NCBI GenBank assembly: GCA_023376005.1
Contig: CM042151.1
Coordinates: forward strand, 73,092,105-73,156,104
Source: Doryteuthis pealeii
Taxonomy: Eukaryota > Mollusca > Cephalopoda > Myopsida > Loliginidae
DNA: 64,000 nucleotides
Direction: 5' to 3'
Shown piece after piece: positions 11,391-22,779 of this stretch (its first letter is position 1; every line of letters starts with the position of its first letter). A model generated the notes under the pieces. The model saw only the letters and a list, made by a program, of their open reading frames with translations, was not told where the DNA came from and did not search any database. Position numbers and translations under genes: made by a program.

Positions 11391-11645
11391 TCATTTGCCC
11401 TTGTACAATGAGATGAAGATATCATCAATCCAATCGTGAGGGAGAGGAACACCCAACCATACATCAGAAATGAGACGGTGGACCTCTGCAGTGATTTTGT
11501 CACCACCCCAGACGGAGATGCCATCAAAACCATGTGCCTTTCCGGTGTTTACTTCCTTGATTGTTTTGTGGATCTCACCAATGGTGGGATGATCCATCGT
11601 CTTATGGCTTATGTCCACCTGATATATATATATAGCATCCGGCAA
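11391..11645 (-). pseudogene. LINE reverse-transcriptase N-terminal fragment (family A)
   Basis: An 84-codon minus-strand ORF contains PTIGEIHKTIKEVNTGKAHG followed by FDGI, and later PLPHDWIDDIFISLYKGK. GKAPGxDGI and P-x-x-W-x-x-x-x-x-x-x-x-Y-K-K/G are the conserved start of LINE RT domains. Here the Pro of GKAPG is His. It is an isolated fragment, with no catalytic motifs retained. Confidence 0.75.
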
Positions 11646-11650
11646 AAGCT

Positions 11651-14295
11651 GGGATGTAAGGGAGATAAATTCCTATTTTAAGACATTGGAGCTCTTCATT
11701 ATTGAATGCGATAGAAAATATTAAATATGGAGGCCTTTATTTATTTATAGTGATACTATTTCGTATGTTTCAAATATCCGGATGTCAAATCTGCTTTTTT
11801 AAAGTAAAAGGTTGTTGAATAGTTAATTTTAAAAGTATTGCCTCAATTATGATAAAAAAATAATTTAAAAAAAACAAAGTTTAATAAAGATTTGTTTTTT
11901 TATTTTAAGAAAGGAGCGCTATGAATTTTTTAAGTCTTAAGAAAAAAACAAACACGTAAAATCTTTTCTGGTTTTTATTTACTTTTTTTTCTTTTACCTT
12001 TACTTTTTAATCATTAATTAGCAACTAATAATCCGAATTTAATAAAATGTTCTGTTTATCAAGTAGTAAGATCTTATATTTTAAATAAATCTTTACTTTA
12101 AATTAAAAGTGCGGGTATTTTACCCCCACAGTGTACAATAATAAGTAACTTATTAAAACAACAAACAAACGTGAAGAAACTTAGTTTCTTCGTATTTGTT
12201 TGTTTTTGTTTTTGTTTTTGTTTTTGTTGTTGTTTTTTTTTTTGGTAGAGGAAAATTAATTTTTCATTTCTTGAAAGAGAATTTAATGACGAAACATGTA
12301 AAAAAAATCGCTGTTTAGATAAACATTTTGGTAATAAAATTTGCTCGTAAATTGCTAACATTAAATAAACTGAACCCCCATTTTATGTCCGTGTTTTTGC
12401 AATAAATGTTTTATTTTTCTTAAACCCCCTTAGTTAAAATTAACAGTTTTATTACAAAATTTGTGGGTTCTGTTTTTTTTTGTGTGTCACCTTAATTTTG
12501 ACACCTTCTGGCAAATTCAGCCCAACTGTTAAGTTAGAGCGGTTCCGATATGGGGGATCAATTTACTATAAACTTATACGGGGAAATGAGCACCCCTGAA
12601 AACTCGAAAAATAAAGAACTTTTTAGAATTTTTTTTTACAATCTGATAGATTAGTGTGTAAACGATAATAATCCATTGAAGAAAAGGAAAAGAAATTACA
12701 AAGAAACAATTTTTTTCAGGGGTTCCGATATGGGGGATCGGTTTACAATAAAGTTTTACCGGGAAATGAGCACCCCTAAAAACTCGAAAAATAAAGAACG
12801 TTTTAGAATTTTTTTTTTTTTACAATCTGATAGATTGGTATGTAATCGATAATAATCCATCGAAGAAAAGGAAAAAAAAAAATTAAAAACAAAAATTTTA
12901 GATGTCAGGTCCGCCGAAATTTTTTTTAGCACTTTTTAGCACTTGACAATTTTCACAAGTTCTTTTAATTTTAATTTTTCATAAAAATATAAATTTTAAC
13001 CAACAATAAATGTCTTCATTTGCAAGGAGAAACCTCTTAAAAATATTCAGCCATAAAAACTTAAACACGCGACTTGTAAACAATTTACATTCCATCATCG
13101 TGTGTAAATTTTACTATAAACTTATTTTAATTAAAAAATTTCAATAGCGAATAATTTCATAAACAAAAAGAGAATTCATTTGCCAATAATTCCTGTTAAT
13201 GCGAATTAAAATTTACATGAAAACTGCCAAAATTTCACGTGTCTAACAAAACTGTTATTTGTTTGTGGTTGCTTTTTTATTATTAATATAACTACAAAAA
13301 TGTTTACTACTTAGTGTTAGTATAACAATATCTACAATAAAAATACTCGTGTAAAATATATTTTTAAGAACATTCAGTTTAATTTCAGTGTTCAATAATT
13401 TTTTTTTCTTTTAATTAGATTAGTATTAATTTCAAGTTTACTATTTTTGAAAGGAATGTAAAAAAAAAAAAAAAAATAAATAAATAAAAGAACAATGTAC
13501 TTTTGGAAATAAAGTGATCCTTTAATGAATGAATCATAATAACTTGGGAAATGAGTTGAATTCGTTCACAAATCACACTGTAAAGATCGTGGTCAGAAGG
13601 GGAGATAATTTTGATCTTTTAGGCTTCCATATTTTAAATTGACGATTTAAAAAAAATCGTTTTAATTCTTTTAAAATATCCTCCCAGGGTTTCCGCGTTT
13701 TTTTAACTTAGATTTTTTCAAAGATAAAATTCTGGGCTATCTTTGGTTAAAATTGCTAATTAGGCCGTTCTGCGGTTCAACATATTAAATTGACCTTGAA
13801 ATTTTTAAGGTAGTCCAAAACCCAGTTTAACTTAAGATAGAATTTTTTTTTTACATCAATTTAAAGACAACTATATTTTATAATACTACGAAAGAAAAAA
13901 AAAACTTGCTACATTATTTATTTTTTGAGTTTTAAGAAAATGAATTTTAAATTTTAAAATCATTTTTTTAGGTTATTGAATTTATATTTTTTATTTTTTT
14001 ATTTTTCTATATATTCTTCAGGATATGATCTTTCAAGAAATGTAAAAATTAGGGACCGGGATTTTTTTTTTCTTCAAATGGTCAAAGGTGACCCCCCCCC
14101 ACATTCTGAGTTTATAAAAAAAGTATTTTTCAAGTTTTTTTCCATAAAATAAACTAATCCTTATAAAATAAAGTCGTGGGAAAATAATTTGGTGAAAATT
14201 TCATTAAAATCGGACAATTCCCTGATTTTTGGTAATTGTTTTAAAATTAAGAAATTAAAAAAAAAATTACCTCCCTTGGCAATTTTTGCCGGTAG

Positions 14296-14344
<49 letters not shown>

Positions 14345-16426
14345 ATAGCCATGTGCAAGGAAGTGCAAAGGGAGGTAATTTTTTTTTTTTTAATTTCTTA
14401 ATTTTAAAACAATTACCAAAAATCAGGGAATTGTCCGATTTTAATGAAATTTTCACCAAATTATTTTCCCACGACTTAATTTTATTTCCATTTATTTTAT
14501 GGAATAAACTTGAAAAAATACTTTTTTTATAAATTCAGAATGTGGGGGGGGGGGGGGGTTGACCTTTGACCATTTGAAGAAAAAAAAATCCCAGTCCCTA
14601 ATTTTTACATTTCTTGAAAGACCATATCTTGAAGAATATATAGAAAAATAAAAAATAAAAAATATAAATTCAATAACCTAAAAAGTGATTTTAAAATTTA
14701 AAATTCATTTTCTTAAAACTCAAAAAATAAATAATGTAGCAAGTGTTTTTTTTTCATAGTATTAAAAAATGTAGTTTTCTTTAAATTGATGCAAAAAAAA
14801 TTATTCTATCTAAGTTAAACTGAGTTTTTCACTACCTTAAAAATTTCAAGGTCCATTATATATGTGCAAGATTATTATGGACTAACTATCAATTTTAACC
14901 AAAAGATAGCCCAGAATTTTATCTTTGAAAAAATCTAAGTTAAAAACCATGCATAACCTGGCAACATATTTTAAAAGAATTAAAACGATTTTTAAAAATC
15001 GTCAATTTAAATTATGGAAGCCTAAAAGAGCCATTTATCTTGCTCTCTGACCACGTGATTTTTGAACGAATTCAACGCATCTCACAAGTTTGTGAACGAA
15101 TTCAACGCATCTCACAAGCTATTATAATTCATTCATAAAGGAAGACTTTATTTCAAAAAGTACATGGTTCTTTTATTTATTTATTTATTTTTTACATTCC
15201 TTTCAAAAATAGTAAACTGGAAATTAATACCTAATCTAATTAAAATAAAAAAATTAAATTATTGAACACTGAAATTAAACTGAATGTTCTTAAAATATAT
15301 TTTACACGAATATTTTTATTGTTATACTGACACTAACTAGTAAACATTTTTGTTGTTATATTTAAAAAAACAAAAAAAAAAAAAAAACAAAACAAAACAA
15401 CAACAAAACAACCACAACAAATAACACTTTAACACTAACTATTAAACATTTTTGTAGTTATAATAAATAAACAAAAAAACAAACAAACAAACAAACAACC
15501 ACAAACAAATAACACTTAAAGTCTTGTTAAATTTTGGCTGTTTTCATGTAAATTTTCATTCGCGTTAACAGAAATTATTGGCAAATGAATTCTTTTTGTT
15601 TATGAAATTAATCGCTATTGAAATTTTTAAAGTTTCCTAATATCGTTTATTCTGTAATTGGTCAGTCTGGAATTTTTTTCCGGTGCTAAAACCATAATTT
15701 TTATTAATTAACAGTATTATTAAAAAAATTGTGGCTTCTGTTTTTTCGGCAAAATATAACTTTGTGCATAAAGTTTATAAACAGCGATTTTTAAAAAATA
15801 TGTTTCGTCATTAAATTTTCATTCAAGAAATGTAAAATTAATTTTCCTCAAAAAAACAAAAAACAAACTTAAACATTTCTTCGTGTTTGTTTTTACAAAA
15901 AAACAAAAAAAAAACAACAAAATACCTACTACTTTATCTTTACTTTAAATTAAAATTTAAAGTAAAGATTTATTTCAAATATAAGATCTTAATTCTTGAT
16001 ATACCGATCATTTCATTAAATTCGGATTATTATTTTAATTTTGCTGATTCTTTTTTTTAAATTGTTGTGCTTAACAAATAAATTTTGTTCATGATTTAAA
16101 CATTTTCCGTTTTAAAGTAAAAAAAAAAAAATGAAAACAAAAAAAATGATTTTACGTGTTTGTTTTTTTGTTTTTTAAACACTTAGCGCTTTTTTCTTAA
16201 ACTAAAAATTAATCTTTACTTTTTAATCATAATTGACGCAATACTTTTAAAATTCATTATTCAACAATGTTTAACCGAAGTTCAAATCTGGGTATTTGAA
16301 ACATACGAAATAGAATTATGTCACTCTAAATAACATTGGGCCTCCATATCTTTTTTCACCTATTGTAAAAAAAAACAGGAGAGTTCTAACCTTTAGAGAC
16401 AAGCGTTCTAACCAATCTCTGCACAT

Positions 16427-16432
<6 letters not shown>
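11651..16432. mobile_element. Giant near-palindromic fold-back element, about 4.8 kb
   Basis: The sequence left of a central (TA)n (14287-14347) is repeated, inverted, on the right. Near the centre the arms match almost base for base: TTTCATTAAAATCGGACAAT then TCCCTGATTTTTGGTAATTG on the left and its complement on the right. Far out, TTCGTATGTTTCAAATA at 11760 pairs with TATTTGAAACATACGAA at 16298, and AAATATGGAGGC at 11725 with GCCTCCATATCT near 16340. The left arm is about 500 bp longer, largely from a duplicated GGTTCCGATATGGGGGATC block at 12540 and 12720. Outer ends read GGGATGTAAGG and, inverted, TAGGGATGTGCAGAGA. No ORF. It shares two internal modules with the hAT-like family at 17.9, 29.2 and 52.8 kb, so a related non-autonomous DNA transposon is likely. 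Confidence 0.8.
14287..14347. repeat. (TA)n centre of the giant palindrome
   Basis: About 60 bp of TA repeats, flanked by GGTAGC on the left and GCCATGTGCAAGG on the right. It forms the loop of the fold-back. Confidence 0.9.
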
Positions 16433-16467
<35 letters not shown>

Positions 16468-17850
16468 TAGGTACCACCAGACCGTTTATGCCATCTTGAA
16501 TAAAACGGAAATAGATATTTCCGAACTTTGTTTATCAAAAATCTCGTAAAAAAAAGATCGTACAGGGTTGTTACAAAGAAAAATAGTTAATTCAAAGATC
16601 AAATTATCCGACTGGGAAAAATTACATCGTTATCTTAAAAAATAAACAAACCTGCCCGTATTACATGCGAAAGGGTAATTTTCAGACCGTAATATAGACA
16701 GAAAAGTTACTAATTATTTCCCTTTTACGATAACCTGTAAAAGTATGGAATGAAAATTTGAATATTTTTTCTAAGAGTAAAAATGATAAAATAATCTATT
16801 ATACTTACTTTTTATTTTAATTATTGAAAAAAGTTAAATAAAATATTTTTTTCACGCTAACACTGTCAGCCTAACAGGAACAAACTTTGGTTACTTAGAA
16901 GCGTCTCATCTCTTTGTAAAACAAATGTCAGCAATGCCCTTCCGTACATTCTAAGGATCACACATTACTATTCAACAATAAAAATTACAAATTCTTTTAA
17001 AAATATTAATCGAGCTCGTATCGGACCAATGTTTAGTGCACCTGAATTATAAAATTCATATTTTTAAATATCCGTGAAAAATTCGATTTTTTGACGCAGG
17101 AAAAAAAAAAATTTAATTTATTTCACGCAGAAAATAAAAATATTTAATCACACAAAAGATTGAAAATCTCTTAAAAATTAATTTCTTAAACAAAATTTTT
17201 TTTTTGTTGACAATTTAATAGAATATAGTACATACCAATTATAAAAGCAAAAAAAGTTTTCAAATATTAATATTATGACATTTTTTTGCACTTTGTATTT
17301 CCGATTTCATTAATTTTTCCTCAAAAAACTAGACGTTGTACATTCATACAATTTCATTGATATAGTTATTCAGACTCTTATCATTTTAGAAAAAAAAAAA
17401 AATTTTTCTGACGCGTCATTTTTTTTTTATTTCATAAAATAAAATAGGGGGGGGAATAGACCTCGTAAAAAATATTTTCCCTAATATATTTTAGAAAAAA
17501 TATTTCAGATGTATTTACATCCAATGGTAAACATTTATGGAAATTTTCGAGAAAATCAGATTATTAATTGATTTTTCATAGAATTTTTAAAAAATCCTCT
17601 TATCGTAACTTGTTTTTAGCTACGTTAAATTTCAGTTGATTTAACAGTGCAAAAATGAAAACATTGTTTTTCAATCATAATTTTCATTATTTTCGTAAGC
17701 TGATAAAAATTTAAAAAATCATCAGGAGTTTGTTTAATGTTTTTTCTTTCGAAATGGAAAAAATCTTTTCAAGAAAATATTATTTTTTCTGCAAGTTTCA
17801 TTGTGTTAAATGTAGGGGGAGTAAATTGCACAGGGTCAAATTGGTGGTAC

Positions 17851-17853
<3 letters not shown>
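16468..17853. mobile_element. Non-coding TIR element, TAGGTACCACCA ends
   Basis: It begins TAGGTACCACCAGACCG and ends with the inverted TTGGTGGTACCTA. Both ends sit directly in (TA)n, so the exact target duplication cannot be fixed but is consistent with an 8-bp TA-rich one. The 1386-bp interior is AT-rich and lacks ORFs. A short-TIR non-autonomous DNA transposon is likely. Confidence 0.65.
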
Positions 17854-17897
<44 letters not shown>

Positions 17898-17900
<3 letters not shown>

Positions 17901-19522
17901 CCACTGGCCTTTTTGTCGTCTGCTAGGAGTTTTAAAAGTGAATTAAAAATAATTAAATCTATTATTTAAGGTCAAACTTTGTTTAAATCGATAAGTAGTA
18001 ACATAATGACCATCATTAAAAAAGAAAAATATTATTACAATATGCAATTTATTTTTAATACATTTTATACATTAAAAATCGTCCGAATTTCAACAAAAAG
18101 TTACGTTGAATTTATTTTGATTTATCGTGTTCAATAATGGCTTTGAAATATTTTTAAAATACTTATAAACATTTATTTTAAAAATAAGTAAAGCGTTACT
18201 TTAAATACATATTCATTAAATGTTACTGAAATTTTTCACACTCGTTTTAACTTTTAACCAAGGAAAATCCGTTTTTTGTATGTAAAAAAAATCAAAAATA
18301 TATTTAGTTTCATTGAAAATAAAATTTGCGTATTATTTACGTTTCGTGTATGGTATTCCATAATTTCCATAATATTTTTTTGTGTTGTTTGATTGACGTA
18401 AAACCCGGTTTTTGACAAAATGAATTTAGCACCGTCTCCTAAAAATAAAGAACTTTTTAGAATTTTTTTTTTACAATCTGATAGATTGGTGTGCAATCGA
18501 TAATAATCCATTGAAGGAAAAAAACAAAAATTAAAAACAAAATTTTAGATGTGGTTCCAGATAGTCCTGTCCGGCCAGACATGACAAGAATTTAGAATTG
18601 CATTTTTTTTTATTTTAGTTAAAAAAAAAATGTTAATCTAAAGATAAAAAGTGAGAAAACATCAATTAGAATTTGAATATTTTTAATTAAAAAGGAATAA
18701 TTGAATTAAAAATAGTAATAATGAAATGAACTTACCTTAACTTATTAGATATTGAATCTTTCGGTTAAATTACTGACACAAACAATAACTCTCCTGAATA
18801 GAGAGGTAGATATTTTATGTTTTTAAAACATAAAACATTTGGCCTTCCGATGAATTATTGGTCAAACATTATGTTTTTTTTTTTTTTTATTGAAAATCAA
18901 TTCAATTGTTTTAAAATATGTGGCCTTGATATTAAGTTTAAAATGTTATATTTTTAGTTTCTAGAAATAAATATCTATTTAATGCAAACCTTACTTTATA
19001 CTCACGAGTTAATAAGTTTTGAAGAAAAATTCTATTTTCGCAGAAAAAATATCGATATATAATTTTTTTTTTAATAAGATAATAGTCAATTAAATAATTA
19101 TGGAAATGAGTAAAAAAGAAATCTCCTAAAAAAGTTATTTTATATTTTTTTTTACATTTTATTTTTCGATTTTCGGTACTTATTTTCTCATAGGAGCTCC
19201 ACCGTAAAAAAATTTTTTTTGTTTCTATTCATAACTTCGGTCTTTTATCTCTTTATTTATACTGTAATTAGTATCGAGTTGGGACCAACTTGAAGCAATG
19301 TTACGCCCCCAACATAAGGGGGGTCAAAATTAAGTGACCTGAAAAAAAATGAGAAAGTTTTAAAATAAAATAAATAATGCATTATAAAGATCATTCATTG
19401 ATACATAAACACTGAAAATTTCATTAAAATCCGATAATTCCCTGATTTTTGGTAAATTATTTTCTGTAGTGGGGCTAAAGTCATTTTGTCAAAAAAGAAT
19501 TTTAGCCTCTGTTTGCTATTCC

Positions 19523-19525
<3 letters not shown>
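17898..19525 (-). mobile_element. hAT-like non-autonomous element, copy A
   Basis: Same family as 29245-30993, in opposite orientation. Shared blocks include TTTTGACAAAATGACTTTAG (here inverted near 19480), TCACTTAATTTTGACCCCCC-like, and the CTAGGAGTTTTAAAAGTGAA end. Degenerate ends TAGCCACTGGC and inverted TTTGCTATTCCCTA are embedded in (TA)n on both sides. No coding capacity. Confidence 0.75.

Positions 19526-19582
<57 letters not shown>
19526..19582. repeat. (TA)n tract
   Basis: Dinucleotide run abutting the hAT-like copy; short ORFs through it are artefacts. Confidence 0.9.
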
Positions 19583-19583
<1 letters not shown>

Positions 19584-19925
19584 TATACTACTCCATTCAG
19601 CTATGGGTAAATAATAGGACAGACAGAAAAATGTCACTGCATAGAAAAAAAATCATAAACAGTTTAAAATAAGAAGCTGCTTTTCAATCATTGTGCAATA
19701 TTCACCAACCCCTCTGCATGAGCAGGAGGTGACACAAGGTCAATTTCTTAAACAGAGTTTAATAGCTTTGAATTCAGAGTTTTCCTTCTCCTAGGCCGGT
19801 TTCCATACCAAGATTAAAGTACACTGTTCAGCTACCCTTAGCTGAAAGGAGAATAGTTGGATTCATACCTTTCCTAAGGGCATTTAGCGCAATGTGAAAT
19901 GTAAACGGCCTCGTCCATAAATAAA

Positions 19926-20122
19926 ACTCTAGTTATTTCCTATAACTCCAAATTTAAACAAAGGGAACCACTCTTGGCCGATAAATTATTTATTTTCCCA
20001 TTAAAATAACCCTAACCTAACCCTGTCTTCTTTTTTTCCTAGTAGATCAATAAATAAATAAATAATTTATCAGTCAAGAGTGGTTCCCCTTCGTTTATGT
20101 TGGAGTTATAGGGAATAACCTA
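19926..20122. mobile_element. Fold-back MITE-like element with telomere-like core
   Basis: Left arm TAGTTATTTCCTATAACTCC, then AAAGGGAACCACTCTTGG and AAATTATTTATTTT; the right arm is the inverse (GGTTCCCCTTCGTTTATGTT then GGAGTTATAGGGAATAACC). The unpaired core includes AACCCTAACCTAACCCTG. About 200 bp, no coding. Confidence 0.7.
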
Positions 20123-20129
20123 AAACTCC

Positions 20130-20850
20130 ATTATGTGTGTTCTTCTCATATCAATTTTTTGTAAAAATAATGATTTAGAAATGAATTATAAGATTTTTAA
20201 AATAGGGAAAGGAACTACTTTACAATCATCTCGTATAATTTTTCAAATTTTATTTTCTTTAAAAAATTATATATGAAAAGAAAAAAAAAAGGAACTAATA
20301 AAATTTCGGAATATAAGTGATGGTAAAAATGTTAAAAATTGCAAAAGAAATTTACTCTACGAAGAAAATGTTGAAATTCAAATTTTCCTTTTTCTTTTCC
20401 ATTATCAAAAATTTCATATTGAACTTCACTTTTTCTCTACACCAAATAAATAAAACTTTGAAAAATAAAATTAATTTCAACACTAACCGTTCTCCTCGTC
20501 TTGACGTCTGCTTTTTGTTTTGTTTTTTAATTTTTTCTTATCTTAGAAATTAATTCTATCTGACTTTACGATTGACAACAAGAGAAAAAGAAGAAGAAAC
20601 AAGTTGTAAACATTAAGAGAAACGTTATAATAAAGTAAACACAAAGACGAAAAGTATCGGTGTTGCTTCATTTAAGTTCCTTCTTTACAAAAGGTAGTCG
20701 GACTAAATATTTCAAGATTTTGATTGGGTAATTGATTTTAATGTCAACCCGTATAGAGTCATTTTATACCTAGAGTTTCGAGAATTGCGTTCATTGTATG
20801 TTTATATTTACGCTTTTCGTCTAGTTGTTTCTCAACTGCTTTTTGCTCAC
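20130..20850. other. No recognisable gene
   Basis: AT-rich; one 78-codon ORF of low complexity (20317-20553) without a recognisable domain. Confidence 0.5.
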
Positions 20851-21061
20851 AGAATATATTAAGTTGGTTGGTTGGATTTTACGGCATGTCAACCCCTGTT
20901 GGGTTATTTTATGCAGAAGTCTTATTTTAATCATTCTTCTTGGGTATTCAATTTTTTTTATTCAATCTTTTTTAACAACGTTTTTAAAACTCAATTTAGA
21001 TTTATTTGACCTATATATTCAATCCTAAGAGGTACCACCACTCTGACATGTGATATCAAAT

Positions 21062-21205
21062 ATTCCTATCTAATACATGCTAGGAGGCGGTGGCTGAAGG
21101 TCTAAATGTCCTGGGTATGACGTTAAACTTTTTCTGATGGTGAGGTTCTAATTCTTGAGCTCTAAGGGAATGTGGATCACCATTATTCTAAGATCCACCC
21201 TGACC
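21062..21205 (-). repeat. SINE-like repeat B, minus orientation
   Basis: Read on the minus strand: GTGGATCTTAGAATAATGGT, GAGCTCAAGAATTAGAACCT, CACCATCAG and TTTAACGTCATACCCAGGAC. It matches 44.47-44.61 kb (GTGGATCTGGGAGTAATGG, GAGCTCAAGCACTGGAGCCT) and a short piece at 48.22-48.26 kb (GATGCAGTTTAACGTCATAC). Confidence 0.6.
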
Positions 21206-21571
21206 CGGAGTGGTAGTACCTGTTTGGGTTCCATCTATGGGTTGAATAGAAAAAATAAGTTTAAAAATAATTGAGTAAAAACATTGTGTATCCATCAAAA
21301 GTGAATGAAACAAAAACGTTGGACGATATGACCTTTAGGTACCCCTTTTACGATCTTGATTCATAAGTACATTTTTTTCATTTGCACTGTTAACATCCCG
21401 TTGTTTGTTAACAGGTGATTTTTAGAGGTTATTTTTTAAATTATAAAACTAACCCCTAACCCTAACCCTTAATCCTAACCCCTAACAAACAACCGGGTAT
21501 TGATGGTTTAAATGAAAAAAAAATGTAATTATGAATCGAGATTGCAAAAGGGGTGCCTAAAGGTCATATGT
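21205..21571. mobile_element. Inverted-repeat element with telomere-like core
   Basis: From about 21325, CATATGACC-type left arm (ATATGACCTTTAGGTACCCC, then GATCTTGATTCATAAGTA) pairs with the right arm (GAATCGAGATTGCAAAAGGG, then GCCTAAAGGTCATATG). Both arms include AACA(A)CCGGGTATTGATGG or its inverse. The core reads AACCCCTAACCCTAACCC. The 120 bp before the left arm is the same as 10661-10800. Confidence 0.7.
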
Positions 21572-21629
21572 ATTGAAATTTTATATTACTATCTACGGTC
21601 TACACCGGGACTTATGCCCTTAGAGGACT

Positions 21630-21830
21630 GTCACCAACACAGCAGCAGCAGCAGCAGCAGCAGCAGCCATCATCATCACCGTCACGTGGTGATCTCTATA
21701 AATAGCCATGACCATGGCAAATCTTTCTCTCTTTCTAGTTGCAACCCTTCTGAGGGCTCACCGCTGGGTTCGGCCCTCCACGTGTCCCCCTCTTTTTGGT
21801 TGATATCCTTCTGACTCTACTACAGGTAAG
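21630..21830. other. (CAG)n tract and a TATA-like/short ORF region
   Basis: Eight or nine CAG units at 21643-21667, then CTCTATAAATAGCC and, 12 nt later, an ATG opening a 29-codon hydrophobic ORF ending TGA. The TATA-like box is too close to the ATG for a normal gene. More likely an LTR-type promoter fragment or chance. From 21830 to 22400 nothing identifiable, though it is less AT-rich than its surroundings. Confidence 0.3.
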
Positions 21831-22534
21831 AGCTTTGCTCAATCTCTCCCTACGAACCTGGCTTACCGATAGAAAAACCCACGACGGACTTCTACCATTC
21901 CCGGCTTCTCAAGAGAGATTGCTATCTTTTTGACCCATGAAGGCTGATGGCAAAATTACCTTTATCACCAGGATAACAACTAAGGGAACCGACGAGATAA
22001 GTGCAACAACGGACAAGCTGCATACTTTGTTACCAATGCAGCAAATAGGCTGCTAGCAGAAATAAACTTTTGCAACCCTAACAACCCTAAACTACCTTAA
22101 CGAACCCTCAAACAATTAATTACGGCCTACTCAGAACGGTGCTGTAACCAAAAACTAATGACTTGGCTAAGACCTTGTAGAGCTGAGAACTAAATAATAA
22201 CATTACGGCTGATACCTAACGAGGAGGTGCCGCTAGCTTCTAAAAGAAGTTATTAAACCTCGGGCTGCTTGTCCAAACTAAACCAGAACTTTTCTACCCT
22301 TTGTGTACCCTTTTTTTATGTGCATATATATATTAAAACTGTTGCATTTCATTTCGTTGTACTCTCGTTCCTTAATGTCATAACCCGCCTTTTCTCATCT
22401 GCTTAACCTTCCATTGTTTTTCTTCTTAAATTTTATATATGGTCCAAAACGTCTTTGGCATAAAATGACCCAATGGACTGAGATCCAATCAACCAGCCAG
22501 CCAACCAACCAACCAACCTATCTAATGCAAATAA

Positions 22535-22660
22535 TTTGCATACAGTTGTATGGTATCAAGTTTTCTGATCTAATACTCATAATTATATGGTTTCAAATAA
22601 TTATTTCTATTTGATAATAGTCATTTGTATACAGTTTCAAGTAACTAATAATAATCCTTA
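22535..22660. repeat. GGTTTCAA-type dispersed tandem repeat, small array
   Basis: Units contain TATATGGTTTCAAATAATTA and CAGTTTCAAGTAACTAATAA. The same repeat occurs as a larger array at 27941-28100 and, inverted, at 50105-50310. Confidence 0.55.
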
Positions 22661-22684
22661 TCAAACAAGTATCATTATCTGTCA

Positions 22685-22770
22685 TACTGACAACATGGAT
22701 TCCCATGACTCTCTCTAGCCACGCATCCCAATCGGTCAGATCCTCCACACAGCATCTATAATCCCTGTAG
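22685..22770 (-). pseudogene. LINE 3' end fragment (family A)
   Basis: Minus-strand codons read CCVEDLTDWDAWLERVMGIH, corresponding to the CCIEDLPRMMSDRDGWREIV end of the 45.8-47.0 kb copy. Only the last 30 codons remain. Confidence 0.65.
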
Positions 22771-22779
22771 CATAGCAAC

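Noticed and set aside
21714..21803. 29-codon ORF with a hydrophobic start behind a TATA-like box
   Set aside because: Too short, with the TATA-like box only about 12 nt from the ATG and no further exon visible; most likely an LTR fragment or chance.
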